From an uncultured Prevotella sp. (GTDB lineage Bacteria; Bacteroidota; Bacteroidia; Bacteroidales; Bacteroidaceae), in contig UQCW01000015.1 of the NCBI GenBank assembly GCA_900539625.1, positions 1-47,853 on the forward strand: a stretch of DNA of 47,853 nt, in the 5' to 3' direction. Position numbers and translations under genes: made by a program. A model generated the notes under the pieces. The model was not told the DNA's origin. It made no database searches and worked only from the letters and a program-made list of their open reading frames with translations. Shown piece by piece: positions 24,913 through 32,917 of this stretch (position 1 is the stretch's first letter; every line of letters starts with the position of its first letter).

Positions 24913-25431
24913 TTATACTTCTTCCGTTGGAGCAATTTCTTCAGTTCGCAAAGCCTCAGACCCCAGCGCTGTCTTTTCTGCCTCTGAAGCCGCTGGCAGT
25001 ACCCCGTCTGTCAAAGCGGCCGCTGGCGTTTCTTGAACTGCAGTGCGTTCGCGCAGTCTTTCTGCCACACGGTGGAGCACGACGACCATTTTCTCGTGTA
25101 CACGCTGGGAAGTGACTGGACGCTCGGAGAGCCAGATAAGCCCCACATGCAGGCGCTCGTCGTCGCGGAGAACATCGGCAATCAGTTGTTTGTTCAAGCG
25201 ATAGGCTTCGCGCAACTGGCGTTTGGCGCGGTTACGGTCGACAGCATGGCGGAGGCGGCGCTTGGCCACACTGACGAGCACTTGTGCCTGTGGCCCGCCT
25301 TCACGCGGCACGACGCGGAAAACGGCACGCAACGGGAAGATGGTGATGGCGCGGCTGCCTGCCGAGAAGAGCGTCTCGATGTCTTTCTTCAGACAGAGGT
25401 GCTCACACTTCGGGAAACCATTCATTTTCAT
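24913..25431 (-). CDS. rnpA: Ribonuclease P protein component with C-terminal extension
   Basis: A 172-residue protein subunit of RNase P, which trims 5' leaders from pre-tRNAs. The RNA-binding RNR motif is in AVDRNRAKRQLREAYR (63-78), with the preceding VSVAKRRLRHAV typical. RnpA is usually about 115-140 residues. Here a tail of some 45 residues, rich in Ala and Glu (about 127-172), follows the folded domain, with no recognised function. The gene starts about 50 bp downstream of a terminator that closes the hemD transcript, so it probably has its own promoter. It is tightly followed by yidD. Confidence 0.93.
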   Translation of the reverse strand: MKMNGFPKCEHLCLKKDIETLFSAGSRAITIFPLRAVFRVVPREGGPQAQVLVSVAKRRLRHAVDRNRAKRQLREAYRLNKQLIADVLRDDERLHVGLIWLSERPVTSQRVHEKMVVVLHRVAERLRERTAVQETPAAALTDGVLPAASEAEKTALGSEALRTEEIAPTEEV

Positions 25432-25482
25432 ACGCTGAATATTTTGTAGATGGAATACGTTTTAGGGGAGTTCATGAAAAGC

Positions 25483-25541
25483 AAAAGAGGTCAGCAAGTT
25501 GCAGCCCATAGGCGCTTACATACAACTTGCTGACCTCTTTT
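25483..25541 (-). terminator. Terminator between hemD and rnpA
   Basis: A perfect stem of about 19 bp with arm AAAAGAGGTCAGCAAGTTG and a loop of about 21 nt. It reads as a terminator on both strands because the arms carry A- and T-runs. For the leftward hemD transcript it lies beyond the B4 element, so B4 is within hemD's 3' untranslated region. Confidence 0.85.
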
Positions 25542-25584
25542 CTTATGGCGGTATTTCAAGAGGTGCCTAAAGGCCCCCTTAAAG

Positions 25585-25947
25585 GTAGGGTGTTCAAAAT
25601 TGGAATATTAAGTAGATGGAGATTGTGCGGAAAAGCCCTATCTGCGGCTCTGTGCGGGCTGAAAGCCCAGCAAGTTCATAGCCCAGGGCAACGCCCTGGG
25701 TGCCGTGTTCCCCGTTCCTGCGCCCTGTAAGGGCAAAAGTAAAAGTCAACCGTTCGCCCATACTTTTGCCCTTACAGGGCGTAGGCGTTTTTACATTGAT
25801 ACCCAGGGCGTTGCCCTGGGCTCTGAACTGGTTGCCCTTTCAGGGCGCTCCTTTTCGCGCTTTGTTCGTTTATCATGTGCGCATGCTTCGCCACTTGTTG
25901 TTTGGCAAAAATCGCGCAGAGATTTTTCTTGATTTTGAACACCCAAC
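25585..25947 (+). mobile_element. B-type MITE (B4) in the hemD 3' region
   Basis: A 363-bp close relative of B3, starting GTAGGGTGTTCAAAAT and ending ATTTTGAACACCCAAC. It has the same hairpin order and the same right flank (GCGCTTTGTTCGTTTATCAT, then GCAGAGATTTTTCTTG). Flanks are CTTAAAG (25578-25584) and CTGAAAG (25948-25954), a 6-of-7 direct repeat that resembles the palindrome tip CTGAAAG. It sits between the hemD stop (25959) and the hemD terminator. Confidence 0.85.
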
Positions 25948-25958
25948 CTGAAAGGTCT

Positions 25959-26705
25959 TTACTTATTATGCTCCTCCAAATAGAGTTCGAGCGACCCCGT
26001 GATGGAAGGTGCTTTGGCCGAAGGAGCTTCCAGCTCGAGCGGAAGTCCAGCCTCTTCGATGGCTTTGGCTGTGGCCTTGCCGAAGCAAGCCAACTTGATG
26101 CCGCGGTCTTTGAAGTCGGGAATGTTTTGGAGCAACGACTCTACGCCTGCCGGGGTGAAGAGAACGACCATATCGAAGTTGAAGGCGTGGTCTTCGGGGA
26201 AGGCATTGCTGACGGTGCGATACATGATACACTCCGTGTGGTTGAGTTTCTTTGCTTCCAACATAAGGTGGAGTTCATCGCTGTGTACGTCGCTTTGCGG
26301 AATGAGATACTTCTCAGCCTTGTGCTTAGCCATAATGGCCACCAAGTCGGCCAATTTTCCTCCTGCTGCAGGGTAGAACACCTTGCGCTTGCGGTATTGC
26401 ACATACTTTTGGATGTAGAGCGAAACCATTTCTGAAACAGCGAAATATTTCATGTCCTCGGGGATGGTCACACGCATTTCCTTGCAGAGCGTAAAGAAAT
26501 GGTCGATGGCATGACGCGAGTTGAAGACGATGGCGGTGTGGTCCAACACCTGCACCTTCTGCTGACGAAACTCACGTGCGGTGAGCCCTTCAACCTTGAT
26601 GAAAGGGTGGAACACAAACTCTACGCCAAATTTGCGAGCTATTTCAAAATAAGGAGACTTATCAGACGTGGGCTTGGGTTGTGAGATGAGTATCTTCTTT
26701 AACAT
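25959..26705 (-). CDS. hemD: Uroporphyrinogen-III synthase
   Basis: A 248-residue cytoplasmic enzyme that cyclises hydroxymethylbilane to uroporphyrinogen III in tetrapyrrole synthesis. HemD sequences are poorly conserved. The recognisable features are KILISQPKP at the N-terminus, DHTAIVFNSRHAIDHFF (first domain), VVLFTPAGVESLL (the T/S-P-x-G/S-x-x-x-L pattern), and CFGKATAKAIEEAGL followed by APSITGSLE near the end. It starts 24 bp after the DUF4271 gene, with which it is probably cotranscribed. The DUF4271-hemD order is as I recall it from Bacteroidales. The last codons are followed by the B4 element. Confidence 0.9.
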   Translation of the reverse strand: MLKKILISQPKPTSDKSPYFEIARKFGVEFVFHPFIKVEGLTAREFRQQKVQVLDHTAIVFNSRHAIDHFFTLCKEMRVTIPEDMKYFAVSEMVSLYIQKYVQYRKRKVFYPAAGGKLADLVAIMAKHKAEKYLIPQSDVHSDELHLMLEAKKLNHTECIMYRTVSNAFPEDHAFNFDMVVLFTPAGVESLLQNIPDFKDRGIKLACFGKATAKAIEEAGLPLELEAPSAKAPSITGSLELYLEEHNK

Positions 26706-26729
26706 AGCAAACTCTTTACTTTTTTCTTT

Positions 26730-27668
26730 CTATAATATCGACAAGTTGATGTTTGCCCAAAATAAAACCCGCCACAGAATTAGCGCGGGAACAATTTCAA
26801 GCGCACAAAGGTACAAAATTAAATGCATACCGCTACCTACATGTCCGAAAAATGTGCGCGAACAGCGGTATAGCAGTATCAGTTTTGCGATGCACACTAT
26901 ACAAATAAACGCCACGAATTGTTTTTCAAACGAGAGGTCGAAGAAGAACACGAGGAGCGAAACGGGGAGGATGAGCAACCCCATAAGCACGATGGTGAAG
27001 ACGTAGGTCTCGCGCCATTCGTCGCGACTGTTTTTCGGGAAAAACACACTGTTAACCATCTGGTAAAGCCCCACTTTCAGCAACACGAAGACCACAATCA
27101 TGCTGCCGGAGAGGGCCATGATGAGATGGGGGTTGCCAATGGTGTCGACGAGCGCCCAATGGTTTTGGGCGAGGTAGTCGTAATAAAGGATGCCAAAGGA
27201 GAACCCGGCCTGAAGGAGCAGGAAAGCGGAACCGCGCAATGTGGTGTCGGCGTTTTCAGCGTTGCTCTTGAGCAACAGTCCAGCGGGACGGAAGAGGGCC
27301 TTGAAATGAAGGCGGAAATAATGCCACGACGAAGAAATGCTCCACGCGACAAGGAAGAAGCAGAGGAGCAGCATTCCCGTAAGGTAGTCGTCGTTGCAGA
27401 AACTGTAAGGGAGAGGCGTACCGGTCTCTCCTTCGGCCTGCGGCAACGGCACTTCCTGAAGGGAGAAGAAGGGGGTGTGGATGTCGCTGAGCGACTGGAA
27501 GCAAACAACGGGCGTCACTTGATTGCCGGGACGCAACTGCAGGAGATGACAGGCCTGCGAGGCCGATTGCTGCGCGGTGTCGCACGGTGCCGCGAGCCAC
27601 TGGTGGAGGGGCAGCGTGTCAGACGCGGTCTGGATTGCTGGTGCTTGTGTGTATGTGGAATCGGGCAT
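26730..27668 (-). CDS. DUF4271 domain membrane protein
   Basis: A 312-residue protein. The first 90 residues or so are polar and low-complexity; the rest holds about seven hydrophobic segments typical of the Bacteroidetes DUF4271 family (for example DYLTGMLLLCFFLVAW and FVAFICIVCIAKLILLYR). Function is unknown. It leads a two-gene unit with hemD. Only 27 bp separate its start from the B5 element, and that stretch contains the recurrent leader sequence AACCTACTTATC but no promoter box, so transcription must enter from or through B5. Confidence 0.75.
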   Translation of the reverse strand: MPDSTYTQAPAIQTASDTLPLHQWLAAPCDTAQQSASQACHLLQLRPGNQVTPVVCFQSLSDIHTPFFSLQEVPLPQAEGETGTPLPYSFCNDDYLTGMLLLCFFLVAWSISSSWHYFRLHFKALFRPAGLLLKSNAENADTTLRGSAFLLLQAGFSFGILYYDYLAQNHWALVDTIGNPHLIMALSGSMIVVFVLLKVGLYQMVNSVFFPKNSRDEWRETYVFTIVLMGLLILPVSLLVFFFDLSFEKQFVAFICIVCIAKLILLYRCSRTFFGHVGSGMHLILYLCALEIVPALILWRVLFWANINLSIL

Positions 27669-27695
27669 GATAAGTAGGTTTTTATGGATTGGAAG

Positions 27696-27943
27696 GCAGG
27701 GTGTTCAAAATCCAGAAAAAATTAAGTAGGTGGAGATTGTGCGAAAAAAGCCTTGTCTGCGGCCCTGCGCGGGCTGAAAGCCCAGCAAGTCCGTAGCCCA
27801 GGGCAACGCCCTGGGCTCTGGACTGGTTGCCCTTTCAGGGCGCTCCTTTTCGCGCTTTGTTCGTTTATCATGTGCGCATGCTTCGCCACTTTTTATTTGG
27901 CTCAAAAACGCGCAGAGATTTTTCTGTATTTTGAACACCCTAC
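27696..27943 (+). mobile_element. Internally deleted B-type MITE (B5)
   Basis: A 248-bp copy with end GCAGGGTGTTCAAAAT on the left and ATTTTGAACACCCTAC on the right. The outer parts match B3 and B4, but the inner GCCCTGTAAGGGC pair is missing: the left CCCAGGGCAACGCCCTGGG is joined straight to the sequence that normally follows its right partner. The deletion of about 115 bp fits slippage between the two inverted copies. No target duplication is evident. It fills the gap between the LOG-family gene and DUF4271. Confidence 0.8.
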
Positions 27944-27970
27944 CTCTGGCAGCACATTGGCCACCGGGTA

Positions 27971-28546
27971 TCAGAGGGCGGCGAATTTCCGCACGGAGGT
28001 GTCCCAGAGGGGCGTGGTCTCCGCCAAGCGCACGGCTTCTTCGGCGGTGGCGGCGATTTGCCAGATGCGGCGGTGCTCGCCACGCATAAAATGTTCGTCA
28101 ACGGCTTTTTCCAGTTGCGCAAGCAAGGCGTCGTAATAACCGTCGACATTGAGGATGACGATGGGCTTGAGATAGATGCCCAATTGTTTCCAAGTGATGA
28201 CCTCCAAGAGTTCTTCAAGGGTGCCAACGCCGCCCGGAAGGGCGATGCAGGCATCGGAACGCTCGGCCATGATTTCCTTGCGCTCGTGCATATCTTTGGT
28301 CACGACGAGCTGCGCCATGCCGGGATGCTGCCACCCCTGGTCAATCATAAACTGAGGGATGACACCAATGGCCTTTCCGCCGGCAGAGAGCACGGCATCG
28401 GCAGTGGCACCCATCAGTCCGGTGCGGCCTGCACCGTTGATAAGGGTATGGCCAGCCTGCGCCATGACGGTGCCGAGCTGGCGGGCCATGTCGATATATT
28501 TGTCGGGCACCTGTCCGCTCGAGGCGGCATATACTGTGATATTCAT
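27971..28546 (-). CDS. LOG family protein (TIGR00730-type)
   Basis: A 191-residue Rossmann-fold protein. The family signature PGGVGTLEELLEVITWKQLG carries the conserved Gly-rich loop and catalytic Glu, and GAGRTGLMGATADAVL precedes it. LOG proteins hydrolyse nucleoside 5'-monophosphates to free base and ribose-5-phosphate; plant members make cytokinins, and the role of bacterial ones is less clear. The leader ends with CACCTATTTAAATA before ATG. metK lies 100 bp upstream on the same strand with a hairpin between. Confidence 0.9.
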   Translation of the reverse strand: MNITVYAASSGQVPDKYIDMARQLGTVMAQAGHTLINGAGRTGLMGATADAVLSAGGKAIGVIPQFMIDQGWQHPGMAQLVVTKDMHERKEIMAERSDACIALPGGVGTLEELLEVITWKQLGIYLKPIVILNVDGYYDALLAQLEKAVDEHFMRGEHRRIWQIAATAEEAVRLAETTPLWDTSVRKFAAL

Positions 28547-28573
28547 TATTTAAATAGGTGTCAGATTGTTCGC

Positions 28574-28623
28574 TTCAGGGGTGTCCCGAAAAATCCATTT
28601 TGAATTTTCTGAACACCCCTGAA
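28574..28623. terminator. Hairpin between metK and the LOG gene
   Basis: TTCAGGGGTGT pairs with ACACCCCTGAA, and AAAAAT with ATTTT inside. On the minus strand it lies 25 bp after the metK stop codon, so it may be its terminator. The arms resemble the MITE terminal repeat (GGGTGTTC then AAAAT), so it may be a relic of joined element ends. Confidence 0.6.
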
Positions 28624-28647
28624 AGTATCTCATAACTATATTGTGTC

Positions 28648-29940
28648 TTACAGCGAGAACGCTTTCTTGATGCGGTCAACGTAGTCGAGCTTTTCCCAAG
28701 TGAAGAGTTCCACTTCCATTTCCTTATGGCCGAAGCCCGGAAGGTCAAACGACTTCTTGACCACACGTGGCAGACGGCCGACATGGCCATAGCTGGCGGT
28801 CTCTTCGTAGATAGGCTTGCGCAGATTGAGGCGCTGCTCGATAGCATGCGGACGCAGGTCGAAAAGTTCCTTGATGTGGTTGGCGATTTCGCCGTCGCTC
28901 ATCGCCACGTGGCTCTTGCCATAGGTGTTGACATAGATGGAGATGGGTTCTGCCACACCGATGGCGTAGCTCAACTGCACAAGCATCTCGTCAGCAACGC
29001 CAGCTGCCACCATATTCTTGGCGATGTGGCGTGCGGCATAGGCTGCTGAGCGGTCAACCTTTGAGGGGTCTTTGCCTGAGAAGGCACCGCCGCCGTGGGC
29101 GCCCTTACCACCGTAGGTGTCAACGATGATTTTGCGGCCGGTCAGACCGGTGTCACCGTGGGGACCGCCGATAACGAACTTGCCCGTCGGGTTGACGTAA
29201 TATTTGATGTCGCCCTTGGCAAAGAGGGCTTTCACTTCGGGCGTGTTGACGCGTTCTTCAACGACGCGCGGAATGAGGATGCCGATGACGTCTTCGCGGA
29301 TTTTGTCCATCATCATCTGGTCGGCCTTCTCCTGGCTGCCTGCTTCCTCGGCGGAGATAAACTCATCGTGCTGCGTTGAAACAACGATGGCATCGATGCC
29401 CACAGCGCGGTCGTTATCGTCGTAAGCGATGGTCACCTGACTTTTGGAGTCGGGACGGAGATAGGTCATCACCTTGCCTTCGCGACGGATTTCAGCCAAG
29501 ACAATCATGATGTCGTGCGCCAGAGAGAGGGCGAGCGGCATATAAGTGTCGGTTTCGTTGTTGGCGTAGCCAAACATCATGCCTTGGTCGCCAGCACCCT
29601 GTTCGTTGGGGTCCTGACGGTCAACGCCGCGGTTGATGTCGGCGCTCTGCTCGTGGATGGCACTGAGGATGCCGCAGCTTTCGGCTTCAAATTTATACTC
29701 GGCCTTGGTGTAACCGATGCGTTTGATGGTGTTGCGAACGATTTTCTGAAGATCGACGGTGGCAGAGGATTTAACTTCTCCCGCCACAACCACCTGACCG
29801 GTGGTCACGAGGGTTTCGCAAGCTACTTTTGAGTTGGGGTCGTAGGCCAGCAACTCGTCAAGCACGGCATCAGAGATTTGGTCGGCCACCTTGTCTGGGT
29901 GTCCTTCTGATACGGATTCGGATGTGAATAAATATCCCAT
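28648..29940 (-). CDS. metK: S-adenosylmethionine synthetase
   Basis: A 430-residue enzyme making S-adenosylmethionine from methionine and ATP. The start at 29940 (MGYLFTSESVSEGHPDKVAD) is the family's normal N-terminus; a longer open frame upstream is leader RNA. Conserved blocks include GHPDKVADQISDAVLD, GDQGMMFGYA, KTQVT-like KSQVTIAYD and GGGAFSGKDPSKVDRS. It is preceded by a classical promoter (30137-30168) and an unusually long leader of about 190 nt, which may hold a regulatory element. It is not in a methionine operon. Confidence 0.97.
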   Translation of the reverse strand: MGYLFTSESVSEGHPDKVADQISDAVLDELLAYDPNSKVACETLVTTGQVVVAGEVKSSATVDLQKIVRNTIKRIGYTKAEYKFEAESCGILSAIHEQSADINRGVDRQDPNEQGAGDQGMMFGYANNETDTYMPLALSLAHDIMIVLAEIRREGKVMTYLRPDSKSQVTIAYDDNDRAVGIDAIVVSTQHDEFISAEEAGSQEKADQMMMDKIREDVIGILIPRVVEERVNTPEVKALFAKGDIKYYVNPTGKFVIGGPHGDTGLTGRKIIVDTYGGKGAHGGGAFSGKDPSKVDRSAAYAARHIAKNMVAAGVADEMLVQLSYAIGVAEPISIYVNTYGKSHVAMSDGEIANHIKELFDLRPHAIEQRLNLRKPIYEETASYGHVGRLPRVVKKSFDLPGFGHKEMEVELFTWEKLDYVDRIKKAFSL

Positions 29941-30130
29941 TTCTTTTTGATTATGTTTTTTACAATAACAAAAACTGCCCCCGACTTTTGATAAAGTGAG
30001 AGCAGAACGTATCTTGAAATGACTGTATGTGCCAATTTGCGCCCAACGATTCCTACGCAGTAATCGCCGCATCGTTTTAGCATTGTTTTAAAGAGGTTGC
30101 AAGCAGTCAAATCTGTCCTCGTTCTTGTTT
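29941..30130 (-). promoter_or_regulatory. Long metK leader, possible cis-regulatory RNA
   Basis: About 190 nt lie between the promoter and the metK start. Near its 5' end GAGG and CCTC can pair around ACTGCTTGCAA, vaguely recalling the GGCAACC segment of SAM-I riboswitches. I cannot build the rest of a known SAM aptamer, so no riboswitch class is assigned. Confidence 0.3.
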
Positions 30131-30136
30131 CGGATG

Positions 30137-30168
30137 CAAAATTACGCATTTACAGCAAGCCGACCAAA
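30137..30168 (-). promoter_or_regulatory. Promoter of metK
   Basis: On the minus strand TTTG (30165-30168), a 20-bp spacer and TAATTTTG (30137-30144) form a textbook Bacteroidetes promoter. Confidence 0.8.
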
Positions 30169-30262
30169 GAATATGTGTTTTTTAACATGGAGGGACGGAG
30201 GGGGATTACAACGAAGATGTATTAGACACGCGGGACAAGGATTTTTTATTATTGGACTCGGA

Positions 30263-30503
30263 CGGCGTAACAACCATTTTCTTGGGGCGCGTGATTGGGG
30301 CGAAGCACTGTAGCTCACTTTGCTCGCAAAGTGAGGGCCACGGACACGTCGCGAAAAACGTTTGGGGCTGGCGCCGCGAGCGCCCTGAAAGGGCAGCCAG
30401 TTCATAGCCCAGGGCAACGCCCTGGGTATCAGTGCATAAATGTCTACGCCCTGTAAGGGCAAAAGTATGGGCGAACGGTTGCCTTTTACTTTTGCCCTTA
30501 CAG
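30263..30503 (-). repeat. Left half of B6, split by A3, with E fragment and D hairpin
   Basis: GACGGCGTAACAAC (E-module piece), then a D hairpin (30314-30335), GCCCTGAAAGGGC, CCCAGGGCAACGCCCTGGG and GCCCTGTAAGGGC. The inverted partner is interrupted at its tip: GCCCTTACAG up to 30503. The rest of B6 resumes at 30848 after the A3 insertion. Confidence 0.85.
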
Positions 30504-30847
30504 GTAGGATGTTCAAAATCCAGAAAAATCTCTGCGCGGTTTTGAGCCAAATAGCATGGCGGTTGCGGCGCAGCTGCCCCTGAAAGGGGCTCATATTCCA
30601 GGATAGGGGCTCGCCCCTATCTCCCGCCGTGGTTCATCGATTCTCGCTGCTGCCCCTGTAAGGGGCGCATATCGTTGGCGGGGCTTGCCCCGCAATAAGT
30701 TTCGAGATATGAGCCCCTTACAGGGGCGAGGTTCATAAATCAGCCTCAAGAGGTAGGGGCAAGCCCCTACCCTAAATATGAGCCCCCTTCAGGGGCGCTG
30801 GCACCTCTTTACCAACCTTGATTTTTATGGAATTTTGAACACCCTAC
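30504..30847 (+). mobile_element. A-type MITE (A3) nested in B6, with 7-bp target duplication
   Basis: A 344-bp element with ends GTAGGATGTTCAAAAT and ATTTTGAACACCCTAC and an A-core at 30576-30796. It is flanked by CTTACAG (30497-30503) and CTTACAG (30848-30854). Deleting the element and one copy restores GCCCTTACAGGGC, the intact hairpin seen in other B elements. The A-core is therefore carried by a true transposable unit, and it used the tip of a B palindrome as target. Confidence 0.92.
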
Positions 30848-31070
30848 CTTACAGGGCGTAGGTTCGGGTTTTACGTAACCCAGGGCGTTGCCCTGGGCTC
30901 TGGAGTTGCTGGGCCTTCAGCCCGTACTTGGCCGCTGACAATCGGGCTCTCGACTTGTTGGGCCTTCACCCGCGCTGAGCCCGCGAAGGCCGCCAAAAAA
31001 TCGTCCCCCTCACTTTGCGAGCAAAGTGAGCTACAGTGCCAGCGCCGCAAAGTGAGCTACAGCACCGCCG
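30848..31070 (-). repeat. Right half of B6 with D hairpin
   Basis: The duplicated CTTACAG, then GGCGTAGG, CCCAGGGCGTTGCCCTGGG, GGGCCTTCAGCCC, a second similar GGGCC-type hairpin and an inverted D hairpin (31009-31030), with a further truncated D (GCAAAGTGAGCTAC) near 31045. It lies just beyond the terminator of gpmI. Confidence 0.8.
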
Positions 31071-31092
31071 CAACCCCTCCCCTTCCTCGCAT

Positions 31093-31131
31093 AAAAAAAG
31101 CGTGCCAAAGACTCACGTCTTGAGCACGCCT
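31093..31131 (-). terminator. Terminator of gpmI
   Basis: On the minus strand GCGTGCTCAAGAC pairs with GTCTTTGGCACGC, followed by seven T. It sits 20 bp after the gpmI stop. Confidence 0.88.
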
Positions 31132-31152
31132 CAATAGTATGAAATGTTGAAC

Positions 31153-32688
31153 TTAGTCTTCAATCAAATCCTGACCCGTCATTTCTTCAGGCTGTTTCAA
31201 GCCCATGATGTGCAGGATGGAAGGAGCCACATCGGCCAAAACACCGTTTTTAACCTTGGCATGCTCGTTTTCCGTGACATAGATGAAAGGCACGGGGTTG
31301 AGCGAGTGGGCAGTGTTAGGCGTTCCGTCGGCGTTGATAGCGTTGTCGGCATTACCGTGGTCGGCAATGATGATGGTTTCATAGCCCACCTCATTGGCAG
31401 CAGTAACAACGTCCTTCACGCAGTTGTCAACAGCCGTGACAGCTTTCTCGATGGCCTCGTAGATACCCGTGTGGCCCACCATGTCGCCGTTGGCGAAGTT
31501 GACAACGATGAAATCATATTTGTTTTCCTTGATGGCCTCAACGAGTTTGTCCTTCACCTCGTAAGCCGACATCTCCGGCTTGAGGTCGTAGGTAGCCACC
31601 TTCGGAGAAGCCACGAGGATACGGTCTTCACCTTCATACGGCGTTTCGCGACCACCGTTGAAGAAGAAGGTCACGTGGGCATATTTCTCAGTCTCAGCCG
31701 TGTGCAGCTGCTTGAGGCCCTGCTTAGAGATAAATTCGCCGAGCGTGTTGTGCACGTTCTCTTTCGGGAAGAGGATGTGAACGCCAGTGAAAGAAGCGTC
31801 GTACGGCGTCATGCAGTAGTACTGCAAGCCAGGGATGGTGTGCATGCCTTCTTCTGGCATATCCTGCTGGGTGAGCACCATAGTGAGTTCCTTAGCGCGG
31901 TCGTTGCGGTAGTTGAAGAAGATCACCACGTCGCCTTCCTTAATACGTCCATCGCAGTTGGCGTTGACGAGCGGTTCCATAAATTCGTCGGTGTTCTTGT
32001 GGTCTTCAGAATCGGTGTCGTAGCAGCTCTGAACGCCTTCCACCATGTCAGCCACCTGGCGTCCCTTGCCCTCAACGAGCTGGTCGTAAGCCACTTTGAC
32101 GCGGTTCCAGCGCTTATCACGGTCCATAGCATAGAAACGGCCGATGATGCTGGCAACATGTGCGCCTGTCGGTTCGCAATGCTTGACGAGGTCGGCGATG
32201 AATCCCTTGCCGCTCTTCGGGTCGGTGTCACGACCGTCCATGAAGCAGTGAACATAAGTCTTGTCGGAGATGCCGTATTCGCCTGCGATGTCAACGAGTT
32301 TGAAGAGGTGGTCGAGCGAAGAGTGCACACCGCCCGTTGAAGTCAAGCCCATCAAGTGGAGGCCTTTGCCGTTTTTCTTGGCATATTCGTAGGCGCTGAC
32401 AACTTCAGGGTTCTTCATGATGCTACCATCGGCACAAGCGCGGTTGATCTTCACGAGGTCCTGATAAACGATACGTCCAGCACCGATATTGAGGTGTCCC
32501 ACTTCTGAGTTACCCATCTGGCCATCGGGCAAACCAACGTTTTCACCGCTGGCGAGCAATTCAGAATGAGGATATTTTGCGTTCAAACTGTCCATGAACG
32601 GAGTCGGCGTCTGGAAAATCACATCGCCTTTGCCATGTGAGCCAATGCCCCATCCGTCGAGAATCATCAATAAAGCTTTCTTTGCCAT
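31153..32688 (-). CDS. gpmI: 2,3-bisphosphoglycerate-independent phosphoglycerate mutase
   Basis: A 511-residue Mn2+-dependent glycolytic enzyme (3-phosphoglycerate to 2-phosphoglycerate). The alkaline-phosphatase-type metal site begins with MILDGWG (Asp11), and the phosphorylated Ser61 sits in QMGNSEVGHLNIGAGR. Further metal and substrate motifs are HCFMDGRDTDP, NFANGDMVGHTG and TIIIADHGNAD. Length is as expected. A single gene with its own promoter (TAACTTTG, 32723) and terminator. Confidence 0.97.
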   Translation of the reverse strand: MAKKALLMILDGWGIGSHGKGDVIFQTPTPFMDSLNAKYPHSELLASGENVGLPDGQMGNSEVGHLNIGAGRIVYQDLVKINRACADGSIMKNPEVVSAYEYAKKNGKGLHLMGLTSTGGVHSSLDHLFKLVDIAGEYGISDKTYVHCFMDGRDTDPKSGKGFIADLVKHCEPTGAHVASIIGRFYAMDRDKRWNRVKVAYDQLVEGKGRQVADMVEGVQSCYDTDSEDHKNTDEFMEPLVNANCDGRIKEGDVVIFFNYRNDRAKELTMVLTQQDMPEEGMHTIPGLQYYCMTPYDASFTGVHILFPKENVHNTLGEFISKQGLKQLHTAETEKYAHVTFFFNGGRETPYEGEDRILVASPKVATYDLKPEMSAYEVKDKLVEAIKENKYDFIVVNFANGDMVGHTGIYEAIEKAVTAVDNCVKDVVTAANEVGYETIIIADHGNADNAINADGTPNTAHSLNPVPFIYVTENEHAKVKNGVLADVAPSILHIMGLKQPEEMTGQDLIED

Positions 32689-32722
32689 AATCTTACAATT
32701 ACTTTTGGTTTCTATTTGGGTG

Positions 32723-32730
32723 CAAAGTTA
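32723..32730 (-). promoter_or_regulatory. -7 box of gpmI
   Basis: TAACTTTG on the minus strand, 35 bp before the start. The -33 element is weak. The stretch from here to 32854 contains nothing else I can name. Confidence 0.6.
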
Positions 32731-32854
32731 ATGCAAAATCCTTGTCTGATGCACAAGGATGGTCAAATATTTTGCAGCGGCACAAGAAATGGGTTTAGTA
32801 ATGGGTTTACTCATGCCAGAGCCCGCCCTTCGCCGCAATGCACCTAAACGCAAG

Positions 32855-32889
32855 AAAGACCAACAGATTCGGAAATCTATTGGTCTTTT
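32855..32889 (-). terminator. Terminator of rpsT
   Basis: AAGACCAATAGATT pairs with AATCTGTTGGTCTT around a short loop on the minus strand; T-rich sequence follows. It lies about 30 bp past the rpsT stop. Confidence 0.8.
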
Positions 32890-32917
32890 ATGTTTCTTGC
32901 TAATTCGTTTCTTCTAA

